The position numbers and the translations under genes were made by a program. 44,855 nt of DNA. Source: Lachnospiraceae bacterium (lineage in GTDB: Bacteria; Bacillota; Clostridia; Lachnospirales; Lachnospiraceae). A model generated the notes under the pieces. The model ran no database searches, had not been told where the DNA came from, and saw nothing but the letters and a program-made list of their open reading frames with translations. The stretch covers positions 21,714-66,568 of the forward strand of contig JAJPXG010000057.1 of assembly GCA_021205565.1 (NCBI GenBank). The letters are read 5' to 3'. This document shows, piece by piece, positions 16,989-26,646 of the stretch (within the stretch, counting starts at the first letter, position 1; each line of letters begins with the position of its first letter).

Positions 16989-18725
16989 TTACTGTGCCAG
17001 TTTCCAGCCAAGAGCCTCCTGCCTGGCCATTACAAAGTCAGCATACAGGCCCTTCTGCCGGATCAGCTCGTCATGAGTGCCGCGCTGGACGATATGGGCA
17101 TTGTCCAGCACAAGTATCTGGTCTGCATTGCGGACGGTTTTCAGCCGATGGGCAATCATGATGATCGTCTTATCATGGGTCAGAGTCGCAATCGCCTGTT
17201 GTAATTCATCCTCATTCTCCGGGTCAACGCTGCTTGTGGCCTCATCCAGAATAATAATAGGAGCATTTTTCAGCATGGCGCGGGCAATGGAAATGCGCTG
17301 CTTCTCACCACCGGACAAGGTGCCGCCGCCTTCACCGATCACGGTATCATAGCCATCCGGCAGAGCAGAAATAAAGTCATGGCAGCAAGCCTTTTTTGCC
17401 GCCTCTACCACCTGTTCATGGGTGGCATCCGGGCAGCCAAACTTAATGTTGTTCTCAATCGTATCGGCAAAGAGATACACATTCTGGAACACCATAGAGA
17501 TATTCTTCATCAGGCTGTCCAGTGTGAAGTCTCGCACATCGATGCCGCCAATGGTAATTTTCCCAGCGTTCACATCCCAAAAACGGGCAATCAGGTTGCA
17601 CATGGTCGTTTTGCCGGAACCGGATGGACCGACAATGGCGGTAGTTGTTTTCTCGGGAACAGAGAGGCTTACATGGTTTAAAATTTTACGGGTCGAATAG
17701 GAGAAATCCACATTCTCAAATACAATGTCTGTGTTTTGGGGCGTGATCTCCGTACCGTTCCCGTCCATAACGGGTGTGTTGTCCACAGAATTGGCAGTAT
17801 CAATAGATGAAGCCAGCATCTGCAGCATAGTGATCTGACTGCCTGCGCTTTCCAAATGATTAAATACCGTGAAAGACAGAATAACAAAAAGGACACCATA
17901 GACAAAGGAAAAGTCTCCCACAGAATAAAGATATATTGTCAACACCAACAGCAGGACACTGAACACCCGCATAACAAGCTGTTGCAGCGCAATGAAAGGA
18001 GCAACTGCATACACAAGTTTCAAATTTCCCTTATTGCTGTTCCGAATCGCAGCGGCGATGGATTTAGAACTATCCTTTTCAAAGCCAAAGGATTTCACCA
18101 CACCCATGCCCTGTATATACTCCAATACAGCCTCTACCAATCCCCGCTGGGCGTTCTGCCTTTTTTCTGCTGTGGCAGTCGATTTACGAGTAGCGGCCTC
18201 TGTCACCAGCAGGTAACAGGCAACGCCTATAAGTGCGACGGTCCCAAGCTGCCAGTTAAAAAACAGCAGAAACAGAATAAGCACAGCGGAGTTGAAGAAA
18301 CCGCCAATCATATTGACTAACGCCACGGGTGCCGAACCTTCCACATCTCCCAATGTTGTGGTTACAATGCCGGTGATGGTTCCGATGTTATTCTTATTGA
18401 AATATCCCATTGGGATGTAACGCAGCCGGTCACCAATGGAAATACGCTTATCGGCCACCATGCCATACCCCACCACTGTCTGCTCATTCATAGAAAAGAA
18501 CGAAGCGAAAATTCGTCCGGCAATAGAAATTACCATCATGCCAAGAGACAGCCATACAGAAGTAAGGCTATGATTCTCAGAAGCTAACGCGTCTACAATG
18601 AAGTAGAGCGCGCCAAATTGAAAGGACGCAAAAATGCCATTGAGGAGAGAAAAGAATAATGATTTTTTCAAAAGCCCTTTCCGCTTGCCGGCAAAGGCAA
18701 ATATTTTCTTTAATGTGCCAAGCAT
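16989..18725 (-). CDS. ABC exporter-fold protein (permease-ATPase fusion), YbtPQ-like half
   Basis: N-terminal TM domain; GPSGSGKTT; LSGGEKQRISIARAMLKNAPIIILDEATSSVDPENE. Confidence 0.9.
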   Translation of the reverse strand: MLGTLKKIFAFAGKRKGLLKKSLFFSLLNGIFASFQFGALYFIVDALASENHSLTSVWLSLGMMVISIAGRIFASFFSMNEQTVVGYGMVADKRISIGDRLRYIPMGYFNKNNIGTITGIVTTTLGDVEGSAPVALVNMIGGFFNSAVLILFLLFFNWQLGTVALIGVACYLLVTEAATRKSTATAEKRQNAQRGLVEAVLEYIQGMGVVKSFGFEKDSSKSIAAAIRNSNKGNLKLVYAVAPFIALQQLVMRVFSVLLLVLTIYLYSVGDFSFVYGVLFVILSFTVFNHLESAGSQITMLQMLASSIDTANSVDNTPVMDGNGTEITPQNTDIVFENVDFSYSTRKILNHVSLSVPEKTTTAIVGPSGSGKTTMCNLIARFWDVNAGKITIGGIDVRDFTLDSLMKNISMVFQNVYLFADTIENNIKFGCPDATHEQVVEAAKKACCHDFISALPDGYDTVIGEGGGTLSGGEKQRISIARAMLKNAPIIILDEATSSVDPENEDELQQAIATLTHDKTIIMIAHRLKTVRNADQILVLDNAHIVQRGTHDELIRQKGLYADFVMARQEALGWKLAQ

Positions 18726-18737
18726 AAAAACACCCCC

Positions 18738-20492
18738 TTACGCTTCGTCTCTGGCTCCAATATGCGCTTGCCACATATTACGGTAAAGCGGGCAGCGAGC
18801 CAGTAATTGTTCATGAGTACCTTGCGCTTCAATATTCCCTGCATTGACCACCACAATGTTGTCTGCTCCTGTGATCGTAGAAAGACGATGGGCAATTACA
18901 ATCAGCGTCTTCCCAGTGGTTAGTGCAGAAATTGCTTTTTGTACTACCGCCTCGTTTTCGGGATCAATGAATGCAGTCGCCTCATCCAAAATAACAACCG
19001 GAGCGTCTTTCAGCATAGCGCGGGCAATTGCAATCCGCTGGCGTTCTCCGCCGGAAAGCTGAGAACCGCTGCTGCCGACAATCGTTTCATACCCTTGATC
19101 CAACCCGCGAATGAAGCTGTCACAGCCGCTTCGCATGGCAGCCTGTTCTACTTCTTCATCAGATGCGCCGGGTTTTCCCATACGGATATTTTCCCGGATA
19201 CTGCGATTAAACAGGTAGTTGTCCTGCGACACATAGGAAATCTGTGACGCAAGTTGTGATAACGGAATCTCCGTGAGTTCATGACCGCCCAGCATAATGC
19301 TGCCGCCCGTCACATCCCAATAACCGGCAATCAGCTTTGCAATCGTGGATTTGCCAGAGCCGGAAGGCCCGACAAACGCGGTCATGGTTCCGGGCTTGAT
19401 AGAAAGGTCAATGCCATGCAAAACTTCCTGCTGTTTATCGTAAGAAAATGATACATCCGTCAGGTTAATTTCCAAACCGCTAAGTGTTACAGGCTTGTCG
19501 GCATGGTGCAATTCTTCGGCACTTAAGATACCGTCGATTTCCGCTGTATTCTTCCCCAGCATAGCTAAAGAGCCGGCAAATGAAAAGGCTTCCATGATTG
19601 GCCCTACAAGACCAAGAGAGAAAATGACCGCTGCCATGAAAGTCATGGTATCCAAACTCCCGGAAAGCCATAGCGCCATACCTCCCGGCAAAACGCTAAG
19701 CAGCACAGATGGAATGATCGCGTTATAGGAACACATTGTTTTCTGGCTGTTTGCCATCCATTTTATGTAGTAATCTGCATTGCCCCGTACTGCGTCAGCA
19801 TATTTTTCGTAAGAGCCTGCCGACTGACTAAATGCTTTGACTACCTCAATACCGCCGATATATTCCACAACAGCGTCAGCCATTTTCTTGCTGGCAGCCA
19901 TTGCGCCTGCGCCCTCCGTGGCGTAGTTCCTCATACCGACGAACATGATGACAAGCCCGATCAACAAAGTAGCCAGTGAAAGAAGCGCCATTCTCCAATC
20001 CAAAATGAACAGATACGCGATAATGAATAGCGGCACCAGCATATTGGAAGTCATTTCCGGCAGCAGGTGGGCGAATGGCACTTCCATACCCTCGATCCTG
20101 TCAACAAGTATGCTTTTATAGTAGCCGGAAGGGGTGTCCAAAATGGTTCCCATGGGAACCTTTGCGAGTTTCTCCACAACCCGCTCCCGAAGATCACGCA
20201 GCGTATTGTATGCCGCATTGTGAGAGGCCACTGTGGACAGGTTTGAAAAGAGAACCTTCCCACAGTACCCGGCCAATGCTAAAAGGCAGACAGGCAGATA
20301 TGCCAAAAACATTGTTTCTCCTGCAAACATTTTCGCAATGAGATTTACAACACAGAAATAGGGTATCATCTGACAGGTCACTCCGAGAATTGCCAGAATG
20401 ATACTAAAAATAAACTTGCCGTGATAAGATTTTCCCCAGCCCCAAAGAGTGCCAAGGGAAGAACTCTTTTTCTGTTTTTTCACAGCTATCAA
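18738..20492 (-). CDS. ABC exporter-fold protein (permease-ATPase fusion), partner half
   Basis: GPSGSGKST; LSGGERQRIAIARAMLKDAPVVILDEATAFIDPENE. Confidence 0.9.
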   Translation of the reverse strand: MIAVKKQKKSSSLGTLWGWGKSYHGKFIFSIILAILGVTCQMIPYFCVVNLIAKMFAGETMFLAYLPVCLLALAGYCGKVLFSNLSTVASHNAAYNTLRDLRERVVEKLAKVPMGTILDTPSGYYKSILVDRIEGMEVPFAHLLPEMTSNMLVPLFIIAYLFILDWRMALLSLATLLIGLVIMFVGMRNYATEGAGAMAASKKMADAVVEYIGGIEVVKAFSQSAGSYEKYADAVRGNADYYIKWMANSQKTMCSYNAIIPSVLLSVLPGGMALWLSGSLDTMTFMAAVIFSLGLVGPIMEAFSFAGSLAMLGKNTAEIDGILSAEELHHADKPVTLSGLEINLTDVSFSYDKQQEVLHGIDLSIKPGTMTAFVGPSGSGKSTIAKLIAGYWDVTGGSIMLGGHELTEIPLSQLASQISYVSQDNYLFNRSIRENIRMGKPGASDEEVEQAAMRSGCDSFIRGLDQGYETIVGSSGSQLSGGERQRIAIARAMLKDAPVVILDEATAFIDPENEAVVQKAISALTTGKTLIVIAHRLSTITGADNIVVVNAGNIEAQGTHEQLLARCPLYRNMWQAHIGARDEA

Positions 20493-20510
20493 CCTCCTTC
20501 TCCACCAATA

Positions 20511-22019
20511 TCAACCAATTTCCTGTGCCCGGCCATCCGTGATTCGGACAATCTTATCACAACATAAAGCAATCAGTTCCGGGTCATGAGTCGAAACAAA
20601 TATGGTTTTCCCATCAGCCGCCAGCCTTTTCAAAAGTCCGGCCACCTCGCACATATGACGGTAATCCAGTCCAGATGTCGGCTCATCGAAAAGTAAAATC
20701 TGTGCCTTAGCCGCCATCGCGGATGCAATTGCTACCCTCTGCTTTTGGCCTCCCGACAAAGCCATTGGGTGTTTTTCCTTGTATTCACCCAGATCAAGGC
20801 TTTCCAGAATTTTCTCCGCCACATTTTTATTCGGATGTTCCATAGATAAAAGGATTTCAGAAAGAACACTGTTTGTAAATAACTGGTGATTGACATCCTG
20901 CATGACCATGTAGCAGATCTTTGTCAACTGACGCCCACGGTAGATTTTTCCTGAAATTTTTATAAATCCGATGCAGGTTTTTTCCAATCCACACAAGCAT
21001 CGAAGGAAAGTAGATTTTCCGGCACCGTTATCTCCAATCACGCCAACAATGCTCCCCTCATGAATTTGAAGGCTTGGTATCCTTAAATCACAGATTCTTT
21101 CATCAGCAGGTGTCAGCTTTGTTTTTATAAACCAATATTTTCGGGGTGTATATGTAAAGTAAAAATCGGAAAGCTGCAATATTCCCCGTCCATCCTCCGA
21201 AGCAGACAGACTACTTTCGCTCACAGAACTTTTGTTATCCGAAATTGATTCATTAGAAAACTGGTGAATGTAGCGTTCCTCCAGTGACACAGGACGCAGT
21301 TCATAGGCTTTCAACTCATCTTCCGTGAGCGCGCAAAATTCCTGTTTTGTCCACTGATTCACAATGCAGCCCTTTTCCATATAGATAGCCCTGTCAATCA
21401 CATCCTTCAGATACCAGAGGCGATGTTCCGAGATAATGATCGTCTTGCCCTGAGATTTCCAAAGCTGCATGGATTTACGCAAGTCACGAATCGCCGCCCA
21501 GTCTAAATTTGATGAAGGTTCATCAAGAATGATAATATCAGGAAGGAGTGCTGCTACAGAAGCACAGGCGATCTTTTGCTTTTCGCCACCAGATAAATCA
21601 AAAAGGCTGCGTTCCAAAAGTTCTTTTAAATTTAATTCCCTGACAACCTGCTCTTTTCTGGAAAGAATTTCTGCCTTCGGTAAACCGATATTTTCAGGGC
21701 CAAATACAATTTCTCCATCCGTGTCCACGGAAAAAAACTGACTGCGTGGATTTTGGAAAACCGAGCCGACAACGCCCGCCAAGTGATAGAGCTCCTGCTG
21801 ACTGATTTCCAATCCATTTACACGAACTTCTCCGGTGAGTTCACCCTTAAAAAAATGAGGGATAAGGCCGTTAATCAGCCGTGTCACTGTTGTTTTTCCA
21901 CAGCCCGATGCGCCACACAAAAGGACGCATTCACCATCAGGTACCGTCAAGGTGAAATCAGACAAGCCTGCTTGATCTAATCCTGCATAATGAAAATTCA
22001 CATTCTTTATCTCAATCAT
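20511..22019 (-). CDS. ECF transporter tandem ATPase (two ABC domains)
   Basis: GASGCGKTT…LSGGEKQKIACASVAALLPDIIILDEP and GDNGAGKST…LSGGQKQRVAIASAMAAKAQILLFDEPTSGLDYRHM. Confidence 0.9.
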   Translation of the reverse strand: MIEIKNVNFHYAGLDQAGLSDFTLTVPDGECVLLCGASGCGKTTVTRLINGLIPHFFKGELTGEVRVNGLEISQQELYHLAGVVGSVFQNPRSQFFSVDTDGEIVFGPENIGLPKAEILSRKEQVVRELNLKELLERSLFDLSGGEKQKIACASVAALLPDIIILDEPSSNLDWAAIRDLRKSMQLWKSQGKTIIISEHRLWYLKDVIDRAIYMEKGCIVNQWTKQEFCALTEDELKAYELRPVSLEERYIHQFSNESISDNKSSVSESSLSASEDGRGILQLSDFYFTYTPRKYWFIKTKLTPADERICDLRIPSLQIHEGSIVGVIGDNGAGKSTFLRCLCGLEKTCIGFIKISGKIYRGRQLTKICYMVMQDVNHQLFTNSVLSEILLSMEHPNKNVAEKILESLDLGEYKEKHPMALSGGQKQRVAIASAMAAKAQILLFDEPTSGLDYRHMCEVAGLLKRLAADGKTIFVSTHDPELIALCCDKIVRITDGRAQEIG

Positions 22020-22753
22020 ACCATCCCACTTCCACTCGAAAGATAAACATATAAAATCGACAACACCAAAGTCACTGCAACTATCACATAATCTCTTCTG
22101 TGAAATCCAATTTCACAAACATTCGTCCTTTTTACCGGGGCACCAAGCCCTCTGGTGACCGCTGCCGCTGATAACTCATCCCCGATACTGATACAGGAAA
22201 ACAGCAATGGAACCAGGCGGTATTCAATCATTTTAGTCACCTTGCCTCCACCCAATGCAATTCCTCTCATACGCATTGCATCACGAATCGATCGATATTC
22301 CTCGGACAGTGTGGGGAAAAAGCGCATCATAACAGCAATAGAAATTGCAAGTCCCTGCGGCAGGCGCATACGGTTCATGGCCGCCATAAACTCGCTGATT
22401 TTTGTTGTTGAAATGCAGTACCAGACCATAATCATTGTGGGAGCAAACTGCGTGATCATATAGCATAGAAACAGTATCAACATGCCCGCTACGCCCCCGA
22501 TGTTTTTCTCCGTGACCTCCATGAACCATGTAGCCAAAATAAAAAGAACAGTGAACCTTACACCTACATGAGGTTTTCCTTCCAGGCAGACCAAAACCAC
22601 CGGAACGTAGGTCATGACGGTTCGGACAATGTAAGCTGGGCCATCCGTTATATCAATCATTACAACAATGGAAAAAAGAATCAGCAAGAGCAGCTTCGTT
22701 CGTGGATCAAGATGAAAGCGAATGTTATGGAGCTTTCTTCCCTCATTTTCCAT
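22016..22753 (-). CDS. ECF transporter T component
   Basis: FHLDPRTKLLLLILFSIVVM…MRMRGIALGGGKVTKMIEYRLVPLLFSCISIGDELSAAAVTRGL. Confidence 0.88.
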   Translation of the reverse strand: MENEGRKLHNIRFHLDPRTKLLLLILFSIVVMIDITDGPAYIVRTVMTYVPVVLVCLEGKPHVGVRFTVLFILATWFMEVTEKNIGGVAGMLILFLCYMITQFAPTMIMVWYCISTTKISEFMAAMNRMRLPQGLAISIAVMMRFFPTLSEEYRSIRDAMRMRGIALGGGKVTKMIEYRLVPLLFSCISIGDELSAAAVTRGLGAPVKRTNVCEIGFHRRDYVIVAVTLVLSILYVYLSSGSGMV

Positions 22754-23344
22754 TTACACAATTCCCGCTTTCTCAAAGTTCCTCCGCACAACCGCTTTTC
22801 CGACAAAGGCGCCAATGACCCCGCATACAAAGCAGCCCAAAATGAGGATCGGATATGTAGCAGGGGTTACGAGCGTGAAAAGAGTATCGGCAAAGGAAGC
22901 GTCAAATCCGCCTTCGATCAGGCTCTGCTTGTAAGAGTCCGCTGTAAGAATGAGAGGGAGATAGCTTGCACTGACCCAAAGATTGAACACACCACAGCTG
23001 ATAACGGTTTTTCTCCAGCTTTTATACCTCCCGGACTTAGCAATCAGGTCTGCAATCACGCCTGCTGCAATACAAATAGGTGCGCCGAGAAAGCCCATGC
23101 CAAAGATAAAAAGCAGGATCGCAACAATAACAGATGTAATTGTAAGCATACCGAACTTTTCGATTCGCGCGTAATAGAGCATCATTGGAATACCTGTGAC
23201 AATCGGGATGAGAACTACATAACCGGCGATGATAAATGGGGACAGAAATCCGAGATACATGATAACCATTTGCACTACCCACAGAATTGCGGTAAAGATG
23301 CCGATTGTGATGAAATCTCTTGCTTTTAGTTTCTTTTCATTCAT
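22754..23344 (-). CDS. MptD/Trep_Strep-type ECF S component
   Basis: Polytopic protein (KARDFITIGIFTAILWVVQMVIMYLGFL…) immediately upstream of T and A components. Confidence 0.75.
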   Translation of the reverse strand: MNEKKLKARDFITIGIFTAILWVVQMVIMYLGFLSPFIIAGYVVLIPIVTGIPMMLYYARIEKFGMLTITSVIVAILLFIFGMGFLGAPICIAAGVIADLIAKSGRYKSWRKTVISCGVFNLWVSASYLPLILTADSYKQSLIEGGFDASFADTLFTLVTPATYPILILGCFVCGVIGAFVGKAVVRRNFEKAGIV

Positions 23345-23369
23345 GAGAATGACCTCCTAACTTTTATTA

Positions 23370-23389
23370 TGGTTAGACTTGGCTAACCA
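23370..23389. promoter_or_regulatory. Candidate operator upstream of the ECF/ABC operon
   Basis: Perfect inverted repeat TGGTTAG-acttgg-CTAACCA in the intergenic region divergent to araC. Confidence 0.5.
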
Positions 23390-23503
23390 CAGTGAAGTAT
23401 AACATATAATTTATCCGAACTTCTATCCCTATATCAATATTTTAGCCCCATATAGCAACAAATTTTCGACTTGACAGGGGCTTAAAACAAGAAGATAATA
23501 ATT

Positions 23504-24532
23504 GTGATAGGCAGCAAATCACAAATATTATTTGCAAAAATGGGTGGTATTATGGGTGATATAATAAATAAAATGCTTGAAAATTATTTGATTTCTTCAA
23601 ATGTGCAGCTTAAAAAAGGGCCGGATAGCTTATCATTTACGCTCAACTCGGCAGAGGGGATCAGCAAGACCACTCTTTTCAATATCCTGCCATATATGCA
23701 TCTGATTTTCTTTGATATTCATGCACGTTCTCTGCCAGGAGAAATCGCAGAAAATGCCGTGTATCACCCCATGCAATTCAATTATTGCATAGGAGGCAGA
23801 ATTGAATTGCTTTTGGATGACAGTTCTTATATTTACCTGAAGGAAAAAGATTTCTGTATAAGCAGACAGACTTCACAGAGCGAATCCTATTTCCCCACAA
23901 GGTACTATCACGGCATTACCATGTATTTTGATCCGGATTTTTTCACAAAGGCTAACTCAAATGTGGAAGAACTATTTAACTTAAACTTGTCACGACTGCC
24001 AGAAATCTATTTTGAACAAAAAGATACCTACATTGCAGAAGCCAATAGTGAGATCAGTAAAATTTTTGAGCGTCTATGGCAGCTCTATGAAGTGCCATCC
24101 TCCTTTTATATGAAGCTCTGTGTCTTAGATTTGCTTCATCTGCTGTCAGATGCAAAAAGCTCTGCCCATGAAAAAACGCTCACTTTTTATACCAACACAC
24201 AAGTTGAAATCGCAAAAAAAGCGGAACAGATATTGACTGCTGATCTAAAACAGCATATTCCCATGAGGCAGATCGCACAGCAATTTGGTGTCAGTGAAAC
24301 AAGTTTGAAAAATTACTTTCGAGGAGTATATGGAAAAAATGTTTCCGACTATCTGCGAGATTTGCGTATGGATATGGCAGAAAAGCTGCTGACCGAAACC
24401 ACACTATCCATATCAGAGATTGCTTCACAAATTGGATATACAAAACAGGGCAAATTTGCAGAGATATTTCGGAAACAATTTCAAATGAACCCCTTGGAAT
24501 ATCGACGCTCAAAAAAATTAGAAAACATTTAG
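23504..24532 (+). CDS. AraC family regulator (YbtA-like position); start may be 23552
   Basis: C-terminal HTH: HIPMRQIAQQFGVSETSLKNYFRGVYGKNVSDYLRDLRMDMAEKLL…ISEIASQIGYTKQGKFAEIFRKQFQMNPLEYR. Confidence 0.9.
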   Translation: MIGSKSQILFAKMGGIMGDIINKMLENYLISSNVQLKKGPDSLSFTLNSAEGISKTTLFNILPYMHLIFFDIHARSLPGEIAENAVYHPMQFNYCIGGRIELLLDDSSYIYLKEKDFCISRQTSQSESYFPTRYYHGITMYFDPDFFTKANSNVEELFNLNLSRLPEIYFEQKDTYIAEANSEISKIFERLWQLYEVPSSFYMKLCVLDLLHLLSDAKSSAHEKTLTFYTNTQVEIAKKAEQILTADLKQHIPMRQIAQQFGVSETSLKNYFRGVYGKNVSDYLRDLRMDMAEKLLTETTLSISEIASQIGYTKQGKFAEIFRKQFQMNPLEYRRSKKLENI

Positions 24533-24533
24533 A

Positions 24534-24574
24534 GTAGGAGCCGAGATTTGCCCCGGCAATATCTCGGCTCCTAC
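24534..24574. terminator. Terminator after araC
   Basis: Perfect 14-bp stem GTAGGAGCCGAGAT-n13-ATCTCGGCTCCTAC. Confidence 0.75.
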
Positions 24575-24587
24575 ACATGTCTTAAAA

Positions 24588-24755
24588 TCATGTATAAATT
24601 AACTCTTGGAAAATAATTTCCTCTGCCTGTGCCTTACAAGCATTTGCCAGCTCCACCCATTTCATCGGGTCAACGGCTTTCAACTCCTCGGTCACACCGG
24701 CAGCTTTCATAAGCTGCGGCATGAGAATGTCCATGCGCTCGTTTGCCGCCTTGTC
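24588..24755 (-). pseudogene. tnpV: TnpV C-terminal remnant (copy 2)
   Basis: DKAANERMDILMPQLMKAAGVTEELKAVDPMKWVELANACKAQAEEIIFQELIYT aligns to copies 1 and 3; upstream part of the ORF is unrelated. Confidence 0.8.
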
Positions 24756-24793
24756 AAGTATAAAGGCCAAGGAACAAAACCGGCAAGCAATGC

Positions 24794-24896
24794 TTTTGGC
24801 TATCCAGATAGCCAAAAACCGCTTGTTGAGGGAATCCCCCCAAGCCCCCCTTGAACAGCTCCGGTACGGAGCTGGCTGCGCGTTTCTGCGAAACGC
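24794..24896. other. Three consecutive perfect hairpins 3' of the relaxase gene
   Basis: TTTTGGCTATC-CA-GATAGCCAAAA (24794-24817); CAGCTCCG-GTA-CGGAGCTG (24856-24874); GCGTTTC-TGC-GAAACGC (24880-24896). Confidence 0.7.
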
Positions 24897-24913
24897 TTTT
24901 GAACATGACCGGC

Positions 24914-26320
24914 TCACCGCTGGTCATGTTCTTTTTCCTTTTCGGCTTCCTGTTCCTCGGTGCCAAGCAGCCGGTCCACATTTGCCTTCACGGTCAGCAG
25001 CTCTCGCATTTCATCGCGGGACTGCCGGTACTCGCCGTAGGCTTTTTTCTTTTCCTCCAGCAGCTTTGCATACTCGGCCTGCAAGCTCTTGACTGTCGGA
25101 ATCTTCTTCAGCCCCAGCTCGTCAAAGGCTTTCTTTGCCGCCTTATGAAGCAGAATATCTGCTTCATGCTCCGCCAGAAATTTCTTGGAATACCCAGCTT
25201 TGCGATAGACCACATACACATCACGGGTCTTGGAATAGTTGATGATATGCGTCCGCAGGACAGCGATCTCAGCCATTCTTTTTTCTGCAGCTTTGATCTG
25301 GCCGGACAGCTCATTATATCGGGCGGTAGCCGCTGATGTTTTCTCTGCCAGTACCGCATACTCCAGCAGGCCATGGTCTGTCAGGTAATTCATGGTCTGG
25401 GCCAGTTGTTTCAGATTGAAAGACCGTGCCCACTTTGCATATCCGGCTCCTTTGCCCTCCCGCAGCTTTGTCTGGATGTCTACCAGGAGGTTGACCTTTT
25501 TGGGGTCTTGGGTAATCTGTTTTTTCTTACGCGGGGTGTGCCTTTTCTCACCTTTGATAACAGAGAGCAGCACATCCTTAGAATAATTCTCGCCCAGTGT
25601 ATCCAGACGGACAGCGCGATCCCAGCCTTCACAGCGGAAGGACGGATTTTTGCCGGTCTTGATTTCATACCCGGCTTCCTGCAGCAGCTTTAACAGTGCG
25701 TCCCAATCCGCAGGTTTCTCCAACAAAGCGTTGTCAATGGCAACGCGCAGCAGCTCACGGTGAGAGGGCTTCGCCTGATCGCCCAGCCACTTGTTGTAGC
25801 TCTTGCCATGGGACTTTGGATTCTCCACAATGGAGTAGCCGTTTTCAATACAGATGGTATCATTGAGCCGCCGCACAGCTCTGGTGCTTCCCCAGAAGTT
25901 TCGGAACTTCCGGTCACATTCCAGATTGACGGAGTTCCAGATGATATGATTGTGGATATGGGCCTTGTCAATATGAGTGCAGACGATAAAGGCGTTGTTC
26001 CCCTTGGTAAATCTCCGGGCAAGCTCCTGGCCCAGCCGGTTTGCTTCCTCCGGCGTGATCTCGCCGGGGACAAAAGACTGGCGCAGATGATAGGCAATCA
26101 CGTCATCTGCGCCGCGCACCCGGCCAGTCTTTTGAATGTACCGCTTTTTCGCAAACAGAAATTCCGCATCCGCGACCCGGCTGTCACACTGATAGCTGGT
26201 GATGAGCTTGCCGTAATCGGTTTTTTCCGGGTTCTTTACATAGTCGATAATGTCACTGATAGCCTGGCCGATTGACCGGCCTTTGCCTGTGTGCAGCGGC
26301 ATGATTCTTGTAGTTGCCAC
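24914..26320 (-). CDS. Relaxase / mobilization nuclease (MobP/VirD2-like)
   Basis: GKGRSIGQAISDIIDYVKNPEKT…NNAFIVCTHIDKAHIHNHIIWNSVNL…KWLGDQAKPSHRE. Confidence 0.92.
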   Translation of the reverse strand: MATTRIMPLHTGKGRSIGQAISDIIDYVKNPEKTDYGKLITSYQCDSRVADAEFLFAKKRYIQKTGRVRGADDVIAYHLRQSFVPGEITPEEANRLGQELARRFTKGNNAFIVCTHIDKAHIHNHIIWNSVNLECDRKFRNFWGSTRAVRRLNDTICIENGYSIVENPKSHGKSYNKWLGDQAKPSHRELLRVAIDNALLEKPADWDALLKLLQEAGYEIKTGKNPSFRCEGWDRAVRLDTLGENYSKDVLLSVIKGEKRHTPRKKKQITQDPKKVNLLVDIQTKLREGKGAGYAKWARSFNLKQLAQTMNYLTDHGLLEYAVLAEKTSAATARYNELSGQIKAAEKRMAEIAVLRTHIINYSKTRDVYVVYRKAGYSKKFLAEHEADILLHKAAKKAFDELGLKKIPTVKSLQAEYAKLLEEKKKAYGEYRQSRDEMRELLTVKANVDRLLGTEEQEAEKEKEHDQR

Positions 26321-26384
26321 GAAAATCCTCCCTTCATAACAAAACGGCCTGCCTATGCAGACCGTTTTGGCGATGTTTTCTTGT

Positions 26385-26588
26385 TCAATTCTTGCGCTGG
26401 ACGACAGGAACCTGCTTGACCTTTTTTCCTACGGTCTGCCGTTCCAAAGCAAAGACCATATCACTGGTGCGCTCAAAAAATCCAATGTCTTTCTTCCAGC
26501 TCATCCCGCATTTGCAATGCTGTAAGCCAATGAATTGCTGCTTCATTTTCCTGCCGCAGTTGGGGCAGACTTTGTTGCTGGCTCCCAT
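26385..26588 (-). CDS. Small zinc-ribbon protein
   Basis: MGASNKVCPNCGRKMKQQFIGLQHCKCGMSWKKDIGFFERT; CxxC…CxC. Confidence 0.6.
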   Translation of the reverse strand: MGASNKVCPNCGRKMKQQFIGLQHCKCGMSWKKDIGFFERTSDMVFALERQTVGKKVKQVPVVQRKN

Positions 26589-26646
26589 TCCTGTCACCAT
26601 CTTTCTTGGTATGCTGAAATGATTATAGCATATCCAGGCACCGGAT

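Noticed and set aside
22568-23329. 253-aa plus-strand ORF opposite the ECF S/T genes
   Set aside because: Antisense of membrane-protein genes; composition (many Asn/Cys/His) typical of a shadow frame.
24754-24981. 75-aa minus ORF ending FKGGLGGFPQQAVFGYLDSQKHCLPVLF
   Set aside because: Overlaps the relaxase end and is largely made of the hairpin tract; better explained as structured DNA than a protein.
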